Part shown: positions 1 through 11,500 of the stretch, piece by piece | How the letters are laid out: each line of letters starts with the position of its first letter | Position numbering within the stretch: position 1 is the first letter of the stretch | NCBI GenBank assembly: GCA_019925795.1 | Contig: CM034300.1 | Location: 69,357,021-69,421,020, forward strand | Reading direction: 5' to 3' | DNA length: 64,000 nt | DNA from: Dendrobium chrysotoxum | Lineage: Eukaryota; Streptophyta; Magnoliopsida; Asparagales; Orchidaceae | Notes under the pieces: model-generated | What the model saw: only the letters and a program-made list of their open reading frames with translations | Databases searched by the model: none | Told to the model about the DNA's origin: nothing | Made by a program: the position numbers and the translations under genes

Positions 1-1310
1 ATTACAAGAAGTTCAAAATTAGATAATATGATTTGACATTTTGTTTGAAATGACTGCAACTTTTTATAAAGATAACTGTATAATTATTATGATGAAAGTA
101 ACTTTTTTAAAAGTTATTGTAAAAAATAACTTCCTAGTATATAAATTTCTTAAAAGCAATGAGAAAACAGTAGCTAAGCGAAATAATGATTGTTGTCTGA
201 TAAGCAAAGCAACGAAAAAGTCATCCAAAAAAAAAACCCTAAATTTCAACTTAGGGTAAACTATGAGATGCTCACTAAATCACTTCTACATACTCTTAAT
301 AAGGAATATCATATTTTGAATATTAAATATCAAAATTAGACTTTCTAAGTAAAGTTTCCTCTTGAGAGGCATGTAAAAGAATAAATTTATTTAATTATTT
401 CCCTTATATATAAAAATTCTCTTTAATTATTAGATATGTATTGAATTGACTTGTCATGACAAAATCATCATAACTTATATGAAGCAAATCATTTATCTTG
501 TTATATAATTTGTTGATTCAATAAAAAAGTCAAAACTATCATTCAAACATCCATACATGATAGAAGATGATATTGTCCTCTTCCTATTCTGCTTTTTCAA
601 CACTTCATAGTACATAAATATTAAAGTTTTTGATATAAAGGGAATATGTCAATATATAAAAAAATATTTATCTAAAATTGATAAAAAAAATGATATAAAT
701 TAAAAATTATTTCAACAAAAATACAATATTTTTTTAAAGATAATTTAAAATTTTTATAGTTTATACATTTTTTTATTTTGAAATAAATATTTTTAATTGA
801 TATATTTTATATAAGAAAAAAAAATTCGTCTTGAAGTGACTTAGCACATCTCTTTCCAAACAACCAAATAAGTCAAAGTGATCACATAAAGGAGCCCCAT
901 TGTGGGATTAGAATATGATGTCATCCATTTTGCCATTATGAACAAATATGCTAATATAAAACAATTCATAGTGGAATCACTATAGCATACAAAACTATTG
1001 AAAATTCAAGATTTTCTTTTCTTAGGGGAAAGTTAAGGGACTTCCTTTTATGAATAAAGCTATAGACCCTACTAATAAACTCATATTTATAATGGATATT
1101 TTTATTCATATGGGCCATATTAACAACCAAAGATATGAAAAATTTATTTACAATGCCAAAAAATAAAAGAAACTTTTGACTTTATATGATTTATAATGTA
1201 TATAATATGCATAATCATATAAATATATCATTTTTTTTTATAAAAAAAATGTTCGAATGTTATTTTCAAACAAAACTATCCTTGAGATGATAATATAAGA
1301 GAAAATTGCC
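1..1310. other. AT-rich intergenic DNA, no gene seen
   Basis: This stretch consists of A/T runs with frequent stops in all frames. The short open frames near 41-259 have low-complexity Lys/Phe/Ile-rich translations and overlap on both strands, so they are not credible genes. No RNA gene or terminal repeat was recognised. Confidence 0.6.
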
Positions 1311-1913
1311 CTTCATCGTGGCTAAGATCTTCCTTGAAAGTTCATCGCCAAGGTTTGTGCCAATCACACTCAAGAGATCCTTTATTTGGTTAGAAGAAAA
1401 TACGAGTGAAGAACTCAAAAAATAATTCTTCATTCCATAATCAAGTGCTTAGCATTACAAGAAACTTCCTATTTATAGAAATAAGAGGGAGAGACCAAAA
1501 TATACAAACCTATTAACAAATATTTACCTACCAACATTACTATACTTATCATTAGTAACACACCTACAATCACACTTATCACCATCATCATATCTATCAT
1601 CATTATCACGCATATCATTACACATACTATCATTACTACATATACCATTATTATCATACTTATCACTAGTCCTAGTAATATAAAATACCTTCATGAGCAA
1701 TGGCACAAGAAATAGCCTAATACCATTATCAATCCTAAGAACTTAAAATCTATTCATGAACCATCATATAAGAAATGATCATATATATATATATATATAT
1801 ACCTAAAATTATAATATCATAATACAAAGGCTCGACAATAATATATAAAGACTCCAAAGCACAAAAATAAAACTACAACACCTCATCAAAAATAAAAGCA
1901 CTCATGTGTATCT
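1311..1913. repeat. LTR-like dispersed repeat, copy 1
   Basis: This block resembles 3829-4450 in the same orientation. The shared landmarks occur in the same order: TTTATCGTGG/TTCATCGTGG, then GATCTTCCTT, CACTCAAGAGATCCTT, TACAAGAAACT, GGGAGAGACCAAAATATA, and a long run of ATC/ATCAT-rich sequence. Two like-oriented copies about 2.5 kb apart could be the decayed LTRs of one element or two independent insertions. No TG/CA ends or TSD could be fixed. Confidence 0.45.
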
Positions 1914-1953
1914 CATGTGTGTTACATAAGATTTAAGATGTATCCTACATCAT

Positions 1954-2112
1954 CCTCCCCAATTTGAAGGAATTCGATAATGTTGATTGAAGCCCGAGTA
2001 TGATTGAGATGATAAGAAAATGTCACAACATCTCTAAATCATTCATAACCCTCCCCAATTTGAAGGAATTCAACAATGTTGAATGAGGCTCAAATATGAT
2101 TGAGATGATAAG
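1954..2112. repeat. Tandem duplication, ~96-bp unit
   Basis: The segment beginning CCTCCCCAATTTGAAGGAA at 1954 recurs at about 2050. It is followed both times by an AATGTTGA, then a TGATTGAGATGATAAGA stretch. The second unit is incomplete. It abuts the LTR-like repeat and is probably part of the same element. Confidence 0.6.
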
Positions 2113-2149
2113 ATATCTCCATTGAATAAATGATTTACAAGTTTTTCTC

Positions 2150-3066
2150 TTGGTGCTCAAGCTTGATTTTTTTAAATGATAGATGTTCAAGTTTGATTTA
2201 TGTTTAGCTTATAATCAGCACGTATCGTACTTACGAGTAAAAAAGTTGCTTGTATAAGATAATACATGAGCCTTATCGAAGTATTAAGGAGCTTTGCTTT
2301 CAAGATATTCATTAGATTAAGAAATAAGTTTTAGCGAGCTTACTACTGAACAAAACATCGAGCATTATCGAGCCCTTTAATGAACATATAGATCGAGCTT
2401 TCTCGAGCCCATAAATGAGCCAGTCTATCAGGCAATTTGGAGTTTAAAAATGAGTAGTTTGTCGAGCCCAAAAAATAATAATGTTAATGGACGAGCTTTT
2501 TAATAAACAATCAAAACAAACAATCTAGCAAACATCAACGAGTACCTCTTGAGCATGAACAAATTCAATCTAATGAAAGCATAATATAAAAAAAAAAATA
2601 TATTTTTTATGAGACAAAAATCATTTATCATAATAAATTACATTATGATTTACTCTAACTAATATATTTTATAATATTTAAATAGTTTAAAATTTTATAA
2701 TTAATGATTCTTATTATTAAATTAAACATTCATATTAGGTTCATCATTTTCATAATGAGATTTAATCAAGCTCCATATCGAACATTAATCAAATTTCTTA
2801 AGGAGTTTGTTCATGAGCTCGACATCAAATATGAATCAAACATCTTAACAAGCTTCATATCGAGCTTATCATAAGCTTTAAATGATATTATTCATAGATA
2901 TAAACGAGTCAAACAAATAATTGTTCAAGCTTATTTATTTAACTATTGAGTATTTGAAGAAAAACATTCAAACTTGTTTGATTACTTAATCAAACAATCA
3001 TGAACGAGCTATAATCGAGCCGAGCCATATGAAGCTCATTAAACGCTCAGTTCGTTTACAACCATA
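2150..3066. repeat. GAGC-rich dispersed repeat, copy 1
   Basis: The DNA is dense in GAGCTT/TCGAGCC words and ends with a GAGCC-rich run followed by TTCGTTTACAACC. A related block lies at 53320-54107 and ends GCTCGTTTACACCCCT. Such GAGCTC-rich repeats ending near a TTTACACCC motif are a known kind of plant repeat, but I cannot assign a superfamily. There is no coding content. Confidence 0.4.
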
Positions 3067-3121
3067 TTCAGATTCTTGACTTCTGTTTTATTATTATTAG
3101 TTGATGATAAAGTGGAACGTG

Positions 3122-3226
3122 TTGTTTTTTATTATTATTGAATGAGAATTTGACTCTTAATATGACACAATACAGAAAAAATATTCATGTAGCCAACTCC
3201 ATGTGGTGGGATAAAGACTTGTTATA
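3122..3226 (+). mobile_element. 5'-truncated LINE stub (105 bp) with 19-bp TSD
   Basis: The 19-mer GATGATAAAGTGGAACGTG occurs exactly at 3103-3121 and again at 3227-3245, bracketing 105 bp. The insert ends with CATGTAGCCAACTCC...GTGGGATAAAGACTTGTT. The same 3' end occurs on the long LINE at 25000-26983 (ATGTAGCCGACC...GGGATAAAAGC). A long exact TSD plus a shared 3' end is the mark of target-primed reverse transcription with severe 5' truncation. Confidence 0.85.
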
Positions 3227-3245
3227 GATGATAAAGTGGAACGTG

Positions 3246-3828
3246 AAAAATTTTCATGAATTATAAGGACAATAATGAGATAATAAGATTCGACATGTTG
3301 AATCTAGTTTGATCGAATATGAACTCGATTATGGACTGAAATAAGCTTACACTTAGTGGATTCAACCTTGATATAAGCTGAAAGTGCTTAGTCAATTTTT
3401 TATTTTGAATTTTTGGCTCATGATAATCTCAAATGTATAGCTAGATCTAAAAGCATATTCTTGGGAAAGAGGACAAAATGAATAACTAACAAATCTTGTT
3501 TTATATTCTTGGAAAGGTTGTGATGAATAGCTAGCAAACCTAACTATGCATCTTGAGGACATTGCACATTTATTTATGATATGATTTTTATGAGTTAAAT
3601 ATATATATATATTTTAACCATTTATTCAACCCAAAATTTACTATGTTATATCTAACTAATAGTTTGATTAACATAAGTGATTATAAATTCAAATAAAGAT
3701 GATATTTTTGTATAAGAGCAAGTGATACATAAGATAAGTTGATATTATAAATAAAGAACAATAAAAACATAATAAAAAAGAAACATCAATTTAATCGATG
3801 ATAATGAATATTACCTTCACAAGCAACA
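3246..3828. other. Unassigned AT-rich DNA
   Basis: A short (TA)n run lies near 3600. No open frame of note, terminal repeat or recognisable homology was seen. Confidence 0.5.
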
Positions 3829-4450
3829 CTTTATCGTGGTTGTGATCTTCCTTCATTAAAAGTTTAGGGTTTAGGGTCATGCCACTTACACTCAAGAGAT
3901 CCTTCTGCTTGAGTGGAAGATAACACAAGAGTAAAAATTTCAAGAAATAATACATCATTTTATAATCGGGTGCTTAACCTTACAAGAAACTCTCTATTTA
4001 TATAAATAAATGGGAGAGACCAAAATATATACATCTATCTCTAAATTCAAGCATACAACCAAACTTTTAGCTATCATCATCGTCATACATGTCATCATTA
4101 TCATACATATCATTATTACCATACCTATCATCATCACTACAACTACAATCAAACTTACCATCATTATCATACATATCATCACTATTACATCTATCATATA
4201 TATAATCATTGTCACAAATCTTAATAATATAAAATCCTTTCATGGGCCATGACTAATAAATGAACCAATAGTATCATCAATCCTACCATTATAAAATCCT
4301 TTATATGTCATGACATGAAAAATAACCCTATAAATAAAATTCTAAAAATACAATATCATGGTACAAAGGCTCAATAATAATACAACAACTCAAATACATT
4401 AAAATAAAACTACACCATCTCATTATATATATAAACACTCATACATACTC
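3829..4450. repeat. LTR-like dispersed repeat, copy 2
   Basis: This is the partner of 1311-1913, with the same landmark order including CACTCAAGAGATCCTT and GGGAGAGACCAAAATATA and the same CATCAT/ATCATT-rich tail. Ile/Thr/Met-rich open frames here on both strands are products of the trinucleotide-like tail, not genes. Confidence 0.45.
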
Positions 4451-4837
4451 TATAGGTACTAAACATGCAATCAAAACAATTATAACACAACAAATTATAA
4501 CTTTGACCCTAAATGTTTGTAGTGAGTGCTATATATAACCTTTTTTGTAGTCTCATTTTTATATTTGATTGTTTTTATTATAAAATATTAAAAAATACAT
4601 TCATGATTTAAAATTCAAATAATTATCTAAGATGCTTTCACAAACATCAATTGATATACAATAAAAGTGAGAAAGAAAATAATAATAAGAAAGAATAGAA
4701 GGAGAATGTGAATTTTTTCCTTCTTATTTAGTTAAGTATATGTAATTTTATATTTGTATAAGGATCATGAAATATCTACTTAAAAAACCCCTCTCTAAAA
4801 CATAAAAGAATATGTGTTTGATTGCTATACATTTTAA

Positions 4838-4967
4838 GGTTTCATTTGGGATAGTTTTATTACTGCTTTCTAAAACAACTATTTTGTACAAAAATTTCTA
4901 GTTCAAAAAGTTTCTAAATTAAAAAATTACTTTAAAAAATAATAAGAAAGCTATCTCAAACAAAACT
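4838..4967. mobile_element. Tourist-like MITE (TAA TSD), copy 1
   Basis: The element reads TAA|GGTTTCATTTGGGATAG at the left and AGCTATCTCAAACAAAACT|TAA at the right, so the ends are inverted and flanked by TAA. The interior is a fold-back with a TTTTGTACAAAAATTT-type centre. The family recurs at 5062, 33108 and 33846, all with TAA flanks, and in partial copies elsewhere. TAA/TTA TSDs and a TTTGG-type terminus suggest PIF/Harbinger (Tourist) MITEs; the family name is inferred. Confidence 0.75.
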
Positions 4968-5061
4968 TAAGTTTCATATAATCAAAGATATAGATGGGCT
5001 ACTGATATGATAAAGATTCATGCATTAATTTAGGATTTTTTTTAAATACCAGTAAGATTAA

Positions 5062-5188
5062 AGTTTCATTTGGGACAAATTTTTTATTATTTTAAAGCAA
5101 TTTTTTAGTACAAAAATTTTTTAAATAAAAAAATTTGTACTAAAAAACTGCTTTAGAAAGCAATGAGAAAATTATCTTAATCGAAGCC
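5062..5188. mobile_element. Tourist-like MITE (TAA TSD), copy 2
   Basis: The left end is AGTTTCATTTGGGACA after TTAA. The right end is ATCTTAATCGAAGCC followed by TAA. The interior has the palindromic AAATTTTTTAAATAAAAAAATTT-type core and the arms GCAATTTTTTAGTAC / GTACTAAAAAACTGC typical of the family. There is no coding content. Confidence 0.75.
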
Positions 5189-5971
5189 TAAGATTACCTC
5201 AATCTATCATAATCACTAAATTTATAAACTAACAACAAATTGCTAACTGGTCAACCTCTAGACTTGGTCAACCTCAACTAATTCATCACACATTATCTAG
5301 AGTTGGTAAAGCTCAACTAATTCATTGGTCCTCTCCTTGCCCTTTTGGAACAAGAAAGATTAGATGATTACCTCTCTATCCACTTGACACATATATATAG
5401 AGGAGTCAATAAATGATTTGACACAATCCCGACTTAAAAAATTTAGATTCGAGTTGACCCAATAAAATTTTAGATCGAATTCGGAACTAAAATCTTAAAT
5501 CAATAAAATTTTAGGTTGAGTTCAAATTAACTTGGGGATCCAGCTATAACTAGAATCTGACCTGATTACTTTTCGGGTTCAGCTTAAATGAATAGCATTC
5601 GAGTAAAGCAGGTCCTATTGATCCAAAAAAATGCATGATCTATATAATAAATAGGCTAAACATATCAAATTCGAGTCAGGTGAGTTTAGGTAAAGCGAAA
5701 TATGATTGAATATGATCCATCAACCTAAATAGATATTTAAATGGCTTTCATTCTTATAGAACCATGGGAGTAAGCCTACCAAGGGATATGAGTTAACCCT
5801 AAATGATAATTAGTTGGATATCAACTCACCTTGCCAACAAAGAAACTAATCCAATATCAACTTAGCACATCATTTCTTCACAAGGATATTTATACAAAAT
5901 ATAAATCATAGAATTTAAAGCAATAAGGAGAGACCTGTAATACAATAAATATTTTAATGTATAAGGTAATG
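5189..5971. other. Unassigned intergenic DNA
   Basis: No credible open frame, no clear inverted or direct terminal repeats and no RNA gene were recognised. Around 5230-5350 the phrase TCAACTAATTCAT is repeated within CTAGACTTGGTCAACC/CTAGAGTTGGTAAAGC context, a local duplication of unknown origin. Confidence 0.4.
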
Positions 5972-6040
5972 ATTTAGGCTTCATTTAAGATAACTTTCTT
6001 ATTGCTTTATAAAATAAATTTTATACTAAAAAACTGCTTT
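5972..6040. mobile_element. Partial Tourist-like MITE
   Basis: The left arm GGCTTCATTTAAGATAAC through the CTAAAAAACTGCTTTT portion matches the family, but the distal inverted end is missing. This is a truncated or decayed copy. Confidence 0.55.
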
Positions 6041-6495
6041 TAAATACACATACGTCTCCTTCATCATAAGTTTCTTAGCTTTACATAGTCTATAATTTAT
6101 GAATCGAAAAAGATGTTTCATCTTCTTCGCACGTTAAAAAGCCAAATTTAAAAGACTGCACAGAGAAGCTACTTCAATATCACTTCAAATATTTAACAAT
6201 ACTCCTCCCATTCATGAAAATGTATTTTCTTCAAATATAAAATACAACTCGTTAAAATAAAATAGATTAAAATAATATGAATTGTCATGCTATCTATTCT
6301 ACCTGATAGAATACAAGTGTTGATAATGTTAAAAAGAAATTTAAAATACAAATATAACAAGAAAATATAATATTCAAAGCTAAGAGAAAATATATAAATG
6401 CAACAATATTAAAAAAAAGAAAATATACACCAAACAAAATAATTCCTAATATAATTAAATTCAAATGTCCAACAAAATGTTTTAATGAGGCTTAA

Positions 6496-6802
6496 ATTTT
6501 ATTTGAGACAATTTTCTTACTGGTTTTTAGAGCAATTTTCTAGTCCAAAAACTTTTTAAAAGCAACGAAAAAACAGTAATAAAAAACTGTCACAACAAGA
6601 AATTATTACGAGCGAACGCCGAACTCCAGAGTCCAATCAAACATGCCATGTCTCCCAATACACAGCTATGTATTGATCCAATACACGGCTGTGTATCAAT
6701 ACACAGTTGTGTATTGATGACATGACATATTCTGATTGACCTCCATACACCGTTCGGTGTCTGCGTCGTCCGCACGTAATAATTTCTCCTCAAACAAATC
6801 CT
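6496..6802. mobile_element. Tourist-like MITE split by a second MITE
   Basis: The left arm starts after TAA with ATTTTATTTGAGACAATTTT. The right end CTCAAACAAATCCT sits at about 6789-6802, followed by TAG. The middle is occupied by an unrelated inverted-repeat element at 6599-6786, so the older MITE was interrupted after insertion. Confidence 0.55.
6599..6786. mobile_element. Inverted-repeat MITE with palindromic core
   Basis: The ends are GAAATTATTACG (left) and CGTAATAATTTC (right), perfectly inverted over 12 bp. The similarity extends inward (GCGAACGCCGAA versus the complement of TTCGGTGTCTGCG). The centre holds three copies of an ATACAC(A/G)GCTGTGTAT-like palindrome. The superfamily is not determined because no TSD is clear. 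Confidence 0.65.
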
Positions 6803-8553
6803 TAGATCCCATCAAGGACCAAGACAAGCAGGCAACAAGCTCTTGATTCCTTGTAAATAAAAGGAACAAAAATTTTTAAATAATGAAATGTAATAAGGCA
6901 AGGAATAAAATTTGGCAAGGAACAAAGATATAAAGGAAATATGGATGAAAGGAAGGACAATCTCAACGAAGAAGTCCAAAAAAAAGAGAAGAAACGCTAA
7001 ATTAATCTCACAAAGAACCATGCAACCAGGACTTGTTGCTCTGATATCAAATTGATGGTGGGTAAAAAATGAGAAATTATAATATCATCTTAATATAAGG
7101 ACTATCAAATCCTAAATAACAAGAAAACCATCAAACCCTAACTATCACATTGCTAACAAAATAATCTATTCATTCTATAAAAATATGAGATTCAACGCAT
7201 AATCAAACGATTATTAGTTAAGCAAGCAAGACAAATGAACTTTGTAGAAAATTTTAATATGCAAACTGTAATAATTAATCGATGGGGTTGACAACAATGG
7301 TGTCTTCACGTGGAAGGAGAAAACCAAATGGCAGGCATCACACCTATGTTGCCTTCAAGTAGAAAGAGTGCACTCGATGGTAGACTCAACGCTTCGTTAG
7401 ATCAAGGATCAAAGAGGCAGCAAACTCGACGAGCTTCACACAAAGAAGTCACAATCATGGGTGGTGAGCAAGAGCTTATTGGGGGAAGACACTGAAGGGC
7501 TTGCGACGAGAACTCATTGCAACTAGCATCAACGCAATCGCAATGGGGGCTCCATGTGGAAAGCATCGATGCCATCACAAAAATAGCTCATCATGGGAGA
7601 GTTTACAATAGGGGACATCACAGATGCAATCGCAAAAGTAACTCATCATGAGAGAGTTTACAATGGGGGGGCATTGGATTGAGGAGATCACGACGTGATG
7701 TATTTGAAATTCGTTCAATTTGAGTTAATTTCAAATAGACTCAAAATAACCTACTTATATTTTGAATACAGTGCACTCAAAATACTTGCAAACAAAAAAC
7801 CCCTTAATTCCTCTGAATGCCCAATCCTCAATGCAAAATACAATACCACTAGATGGAAACTTACTTACCAAAGGCTTCAGATTGTTTTGTCAATATTACA
7901 AAAGATTCAACCAAGAATCACATAAACATTTTTAGCCTGACTGATTTATTGAGGGTTATAGTGGCAAAGATCAAGAGAATTATGGCTTTTTTTTATTAAA
8001 TAAAATTAAAATACATGCATTTTAAAAACATAGTGTAGAATAAACACTTTATCTTACTTTGATTTTGCACCAAACACTTGAAAAATGAAAAATTAGAAGT
8101 CTTAAATACCTTGTACTGTATATGCCTAATACTTACAATCAAACAGCCCACTACAAAAATATTATGCATCATGCTTCTAAAGCTGGGGAGGCCCACCCAA
8201 GACTATAGTGATGAACTACTTGAGATATTACATCCATACAAATAAAGGAACTGAATGAAACTATCAGAACTCTGATAACTGACTTACTACTCGACAGCAG
8301 AAAACAACAATGCACACTATCAATATTCCAAAAGAAATAAGCTGTTACAAAAAGCTTCAAAGAAGTAGAGCTCGTGCGATGATTTCAAGTAAAGAAAATT
8401 TTATTTGAAATAATGATTAGATAAGCATCAGATAGCTGAATGACCAATCGCTAGCAAAGCATATAAGAGGCAGAAACAGTTACCTTAAAAAGAGGCCCTT
8501 CATCTATAGGCAGCAATAGCAATATCTTGTAGAGAACTGAAAGAGAAAAATTA
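6803..8553. other. Intergenic DNA with a possible LTR/PBS relic
   Basis: At 7038-7052 GCTCTGATATCAAAT followed by TGATGG reads on the minus strand as an LTR end ...CCATCA plus a degenerate initiator-Met tRNA primer site (ATTTGATATCAGAGC). This suggests a minus-oriented retroelement relic whose LTR extends rightward from about 7053. No partner LTR or coding domain was found. The last few hundred bases before 8554 should include the 3' UTR of the uS15 gene. Short open frames here look spurious. Confidence 0.35.
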
Positions 8554-11500
8554 TTAGCTCTTGTAGTCAGGAATCTTGTAATCAGGAATGTCCCTGAGAC
8601 CAAGCTTGGAGAGAACAAGACAGTAGGAATCCCAGTCTGTTCTTCGGAGATACTTCAGAAGTTTCTTTCTTTGTTGAACCATTTCATGGAGCCCTTTCCG
8701 AGAATGCTTGTCCTGTGTGGTTTACAAAATTATAATTCATGCACAATACAATTTGAATTTTAGCTTCATAAAAAGAGAAAAAAAATTTATAGTAATTTAC
8801 CTTCTTATGTAAAACTGATGATAAATGCTTGATTTTGGTTGTGAGCTGAGCAACTACAGAACAGAGAATGATAATAATTCACCAGATTTGTTTATCCAAT
8901 TGGCTTCAACAAGAAAGTAAAAACAGGAATCACAAAAATGCAAATAGCGAATTCGCACATGAAGAAAGAATTTTCGAGTTCAAACGGTTAATGGCTAAGG
9001 TGAGACCATCATCTTACTTTGGAATCTGATGCAATCATTGGCAGAAGAGATGAAAACAAAGAATAGTCATGCAGAATCCTACATCTCACTAAAGCAAAGA
9101 AGATAACAGTATTACTAGCCCAGCTAAGTCCTCTTCTCCATTTTCTTAATGTCCTTAATGGAATATTGCTCTTTGTGCCAAGAATTTACACAAGATGGGG
9201 AATAATCAAGAAAAGCCACCATGGCCGAGCTTCAAAATACTTATATGCCTGAAGGCTCGGAAAACCTCAAAGATAGCTAAAAAGAAGGCATCCCAGACCG
9301 TATCAATGAGACAGAAACCGAAAGGAAGAAATAAACAAGACCATGTTTGGAACCCTTTGTATAAACTGTTACTTGTTCGCTGTATTTTTTTGAGAAAACA
9401 GAAAGCATGCTCAGGAAACAGATTTTGGCCTGCTTTATTTTATTATTTTTTTTAATTTCATGTTTAAGAAAACTAAGGAAATATTATAGAAGTAATCTCA
9501 CTAGTTCTAAAGTACTGCATCATTAAATCGAATATATTTATTTGCTATGGTTTTAAGTGAACAGGATTTCGGATCAATTTCCGCTTAAAACAGATCCCAA
9601 AAACATTAATATTCCAATTTTGACTAATTTCAGGAGGTCCGATAAAATCTTTAACTTAAATCAAGAGTTTCACCCAAAAAGCATAGGTTTTAAACAAAAC
9701 TTCACTAAACTCTCGAACGGTCATCAATGATCAATTAGAATACTATCAATACAGCTCAATCAAATTTCATGTGTCGAAAATTGAGCCCTAATTAGATAAT
9801 CCTCTTTATTTATTCCTTAAAAGAAAAGGGTGAAATTGGTCACCTAATTTTTTGAAAGATCAAAATAGTCCCGACTATATATAAATATCAATTTGGTCTC
9901 TTGAACTCTTTAAAGATGGACCAAATTAAACTTTCCGTGGGATCATTATATCCCTATTTAAAAAGTCAAGAGACAAAAATGAACTTTTAAATAGTCATTG
10001 ACTATTTTGATCTTTTGTAAAGAGTTAAGGAACCATTTTAGTCATTATCTCATTTCTTAAATATACCTTTTATAATATTTCATAATAAATAAGAAATCGA
10101 AAATGATGAGATTATCAAAACAACATTTTACAAAGGATTGAGTCTGAGTTCTAAAACCAAGCATTCAACAACAACAACATGCCTCTATCCCATTGCATGA
10201 GGTTGGAGTTTAAAACCAAGCATTGCGTATGAAAAATATTATAATAATATTTTAGATATAATTTAAATAGGTCTTAATTATAGGTCAAAATAATAACTTT
10301 ATGTAATGAAAGAAGAGCATCATTAAGTTTATTTAAAAGATTTAGAATACTTATAAGTTTAAAGTTAACCCCAAAAAATATGTATTTTTTGAAACATATC
10401 ATAATAAATTATTCATAATATTCAGAACTATTAATTAAGCTAATAATGAAATATTCATTAAATTATATAATAAAATTCAATCAATATTTTCAGCATTAAA
10501 TTGCAATTAGTAAATAGCTACACAAAAGTATACAGCATTAGTCCACAATTTAGCATTAAAAGATATTATATACTTGTATTTAAAACTAATCTGATATTAT
10601 AATAATTAAAATTAAAATTTTTGTAAATATCTGTTGAATAGAATTATGATATCATAAAATTTAAATTGAATTAAAATTAGCCAAAACTATAAAGAATATT
10701 ATTTGTCAAATTATAACATTTAGCTAACGCTTATTGATCATAAAAAATCAGAGTGTAAATTTCTAGTTTCACATAAGCTACCAGACATGTTTCTCTATCG
10801 TTTAAAATAAAAGAAAAAAAAAGATGAAATGATAATTAGTATGGCCTGAGAAGAGAAGATAAAAGAACACTTTCATCAACTAAGCCCCTGTTAATATATT
10901 TGTTAACCTGGTCCTCCTATCATCATCATCTTCATCATCATTAGACTTAATCCAACCATTTGAGTCAGATTGATGAATCATCAATTTTAATTTGATCAAA
11001 CTACGAGTTGCATGAGGCATAAAGTCTATCCTACACAAATCTTTTAGAACTTCTATCTACATTGCTTAAACTGTCATTTGAGGATTAATAGGATTGAAGT
11101 AGGATTTAGTAAATTCTAGAAAATCGGATTAAGTAAATCATGAAGTTGTTAAGGTGTTGTTTGGTTGCCGGAAAAGAAAATGCAGTGTAAAATAAATGCA
11201 ATGTAAAATAAATGTAGTGTATTTCGAATACTTTGAGATTGTTTGGTTGTCTGTAAAGTAAACGCAGGAGAACTGTTTCCCTTGTTTGGTTAGGTATATC
11301 CAGAGTAAAGTAAAGCGGTATATTTGTAATAATTTTTTTTGGCATAATAACTAGTGTATTTATACAAATAGTTTATTTATAATAATTAGTATTATTTGAT
11401 TTTATAAAATAAAACTAGTGTATTTATTTATTGCACTATCTTATTGTAAATTTTTTTGAGATTATAAGATATAATATTCTACTGTGTATTAATTTAGCCG

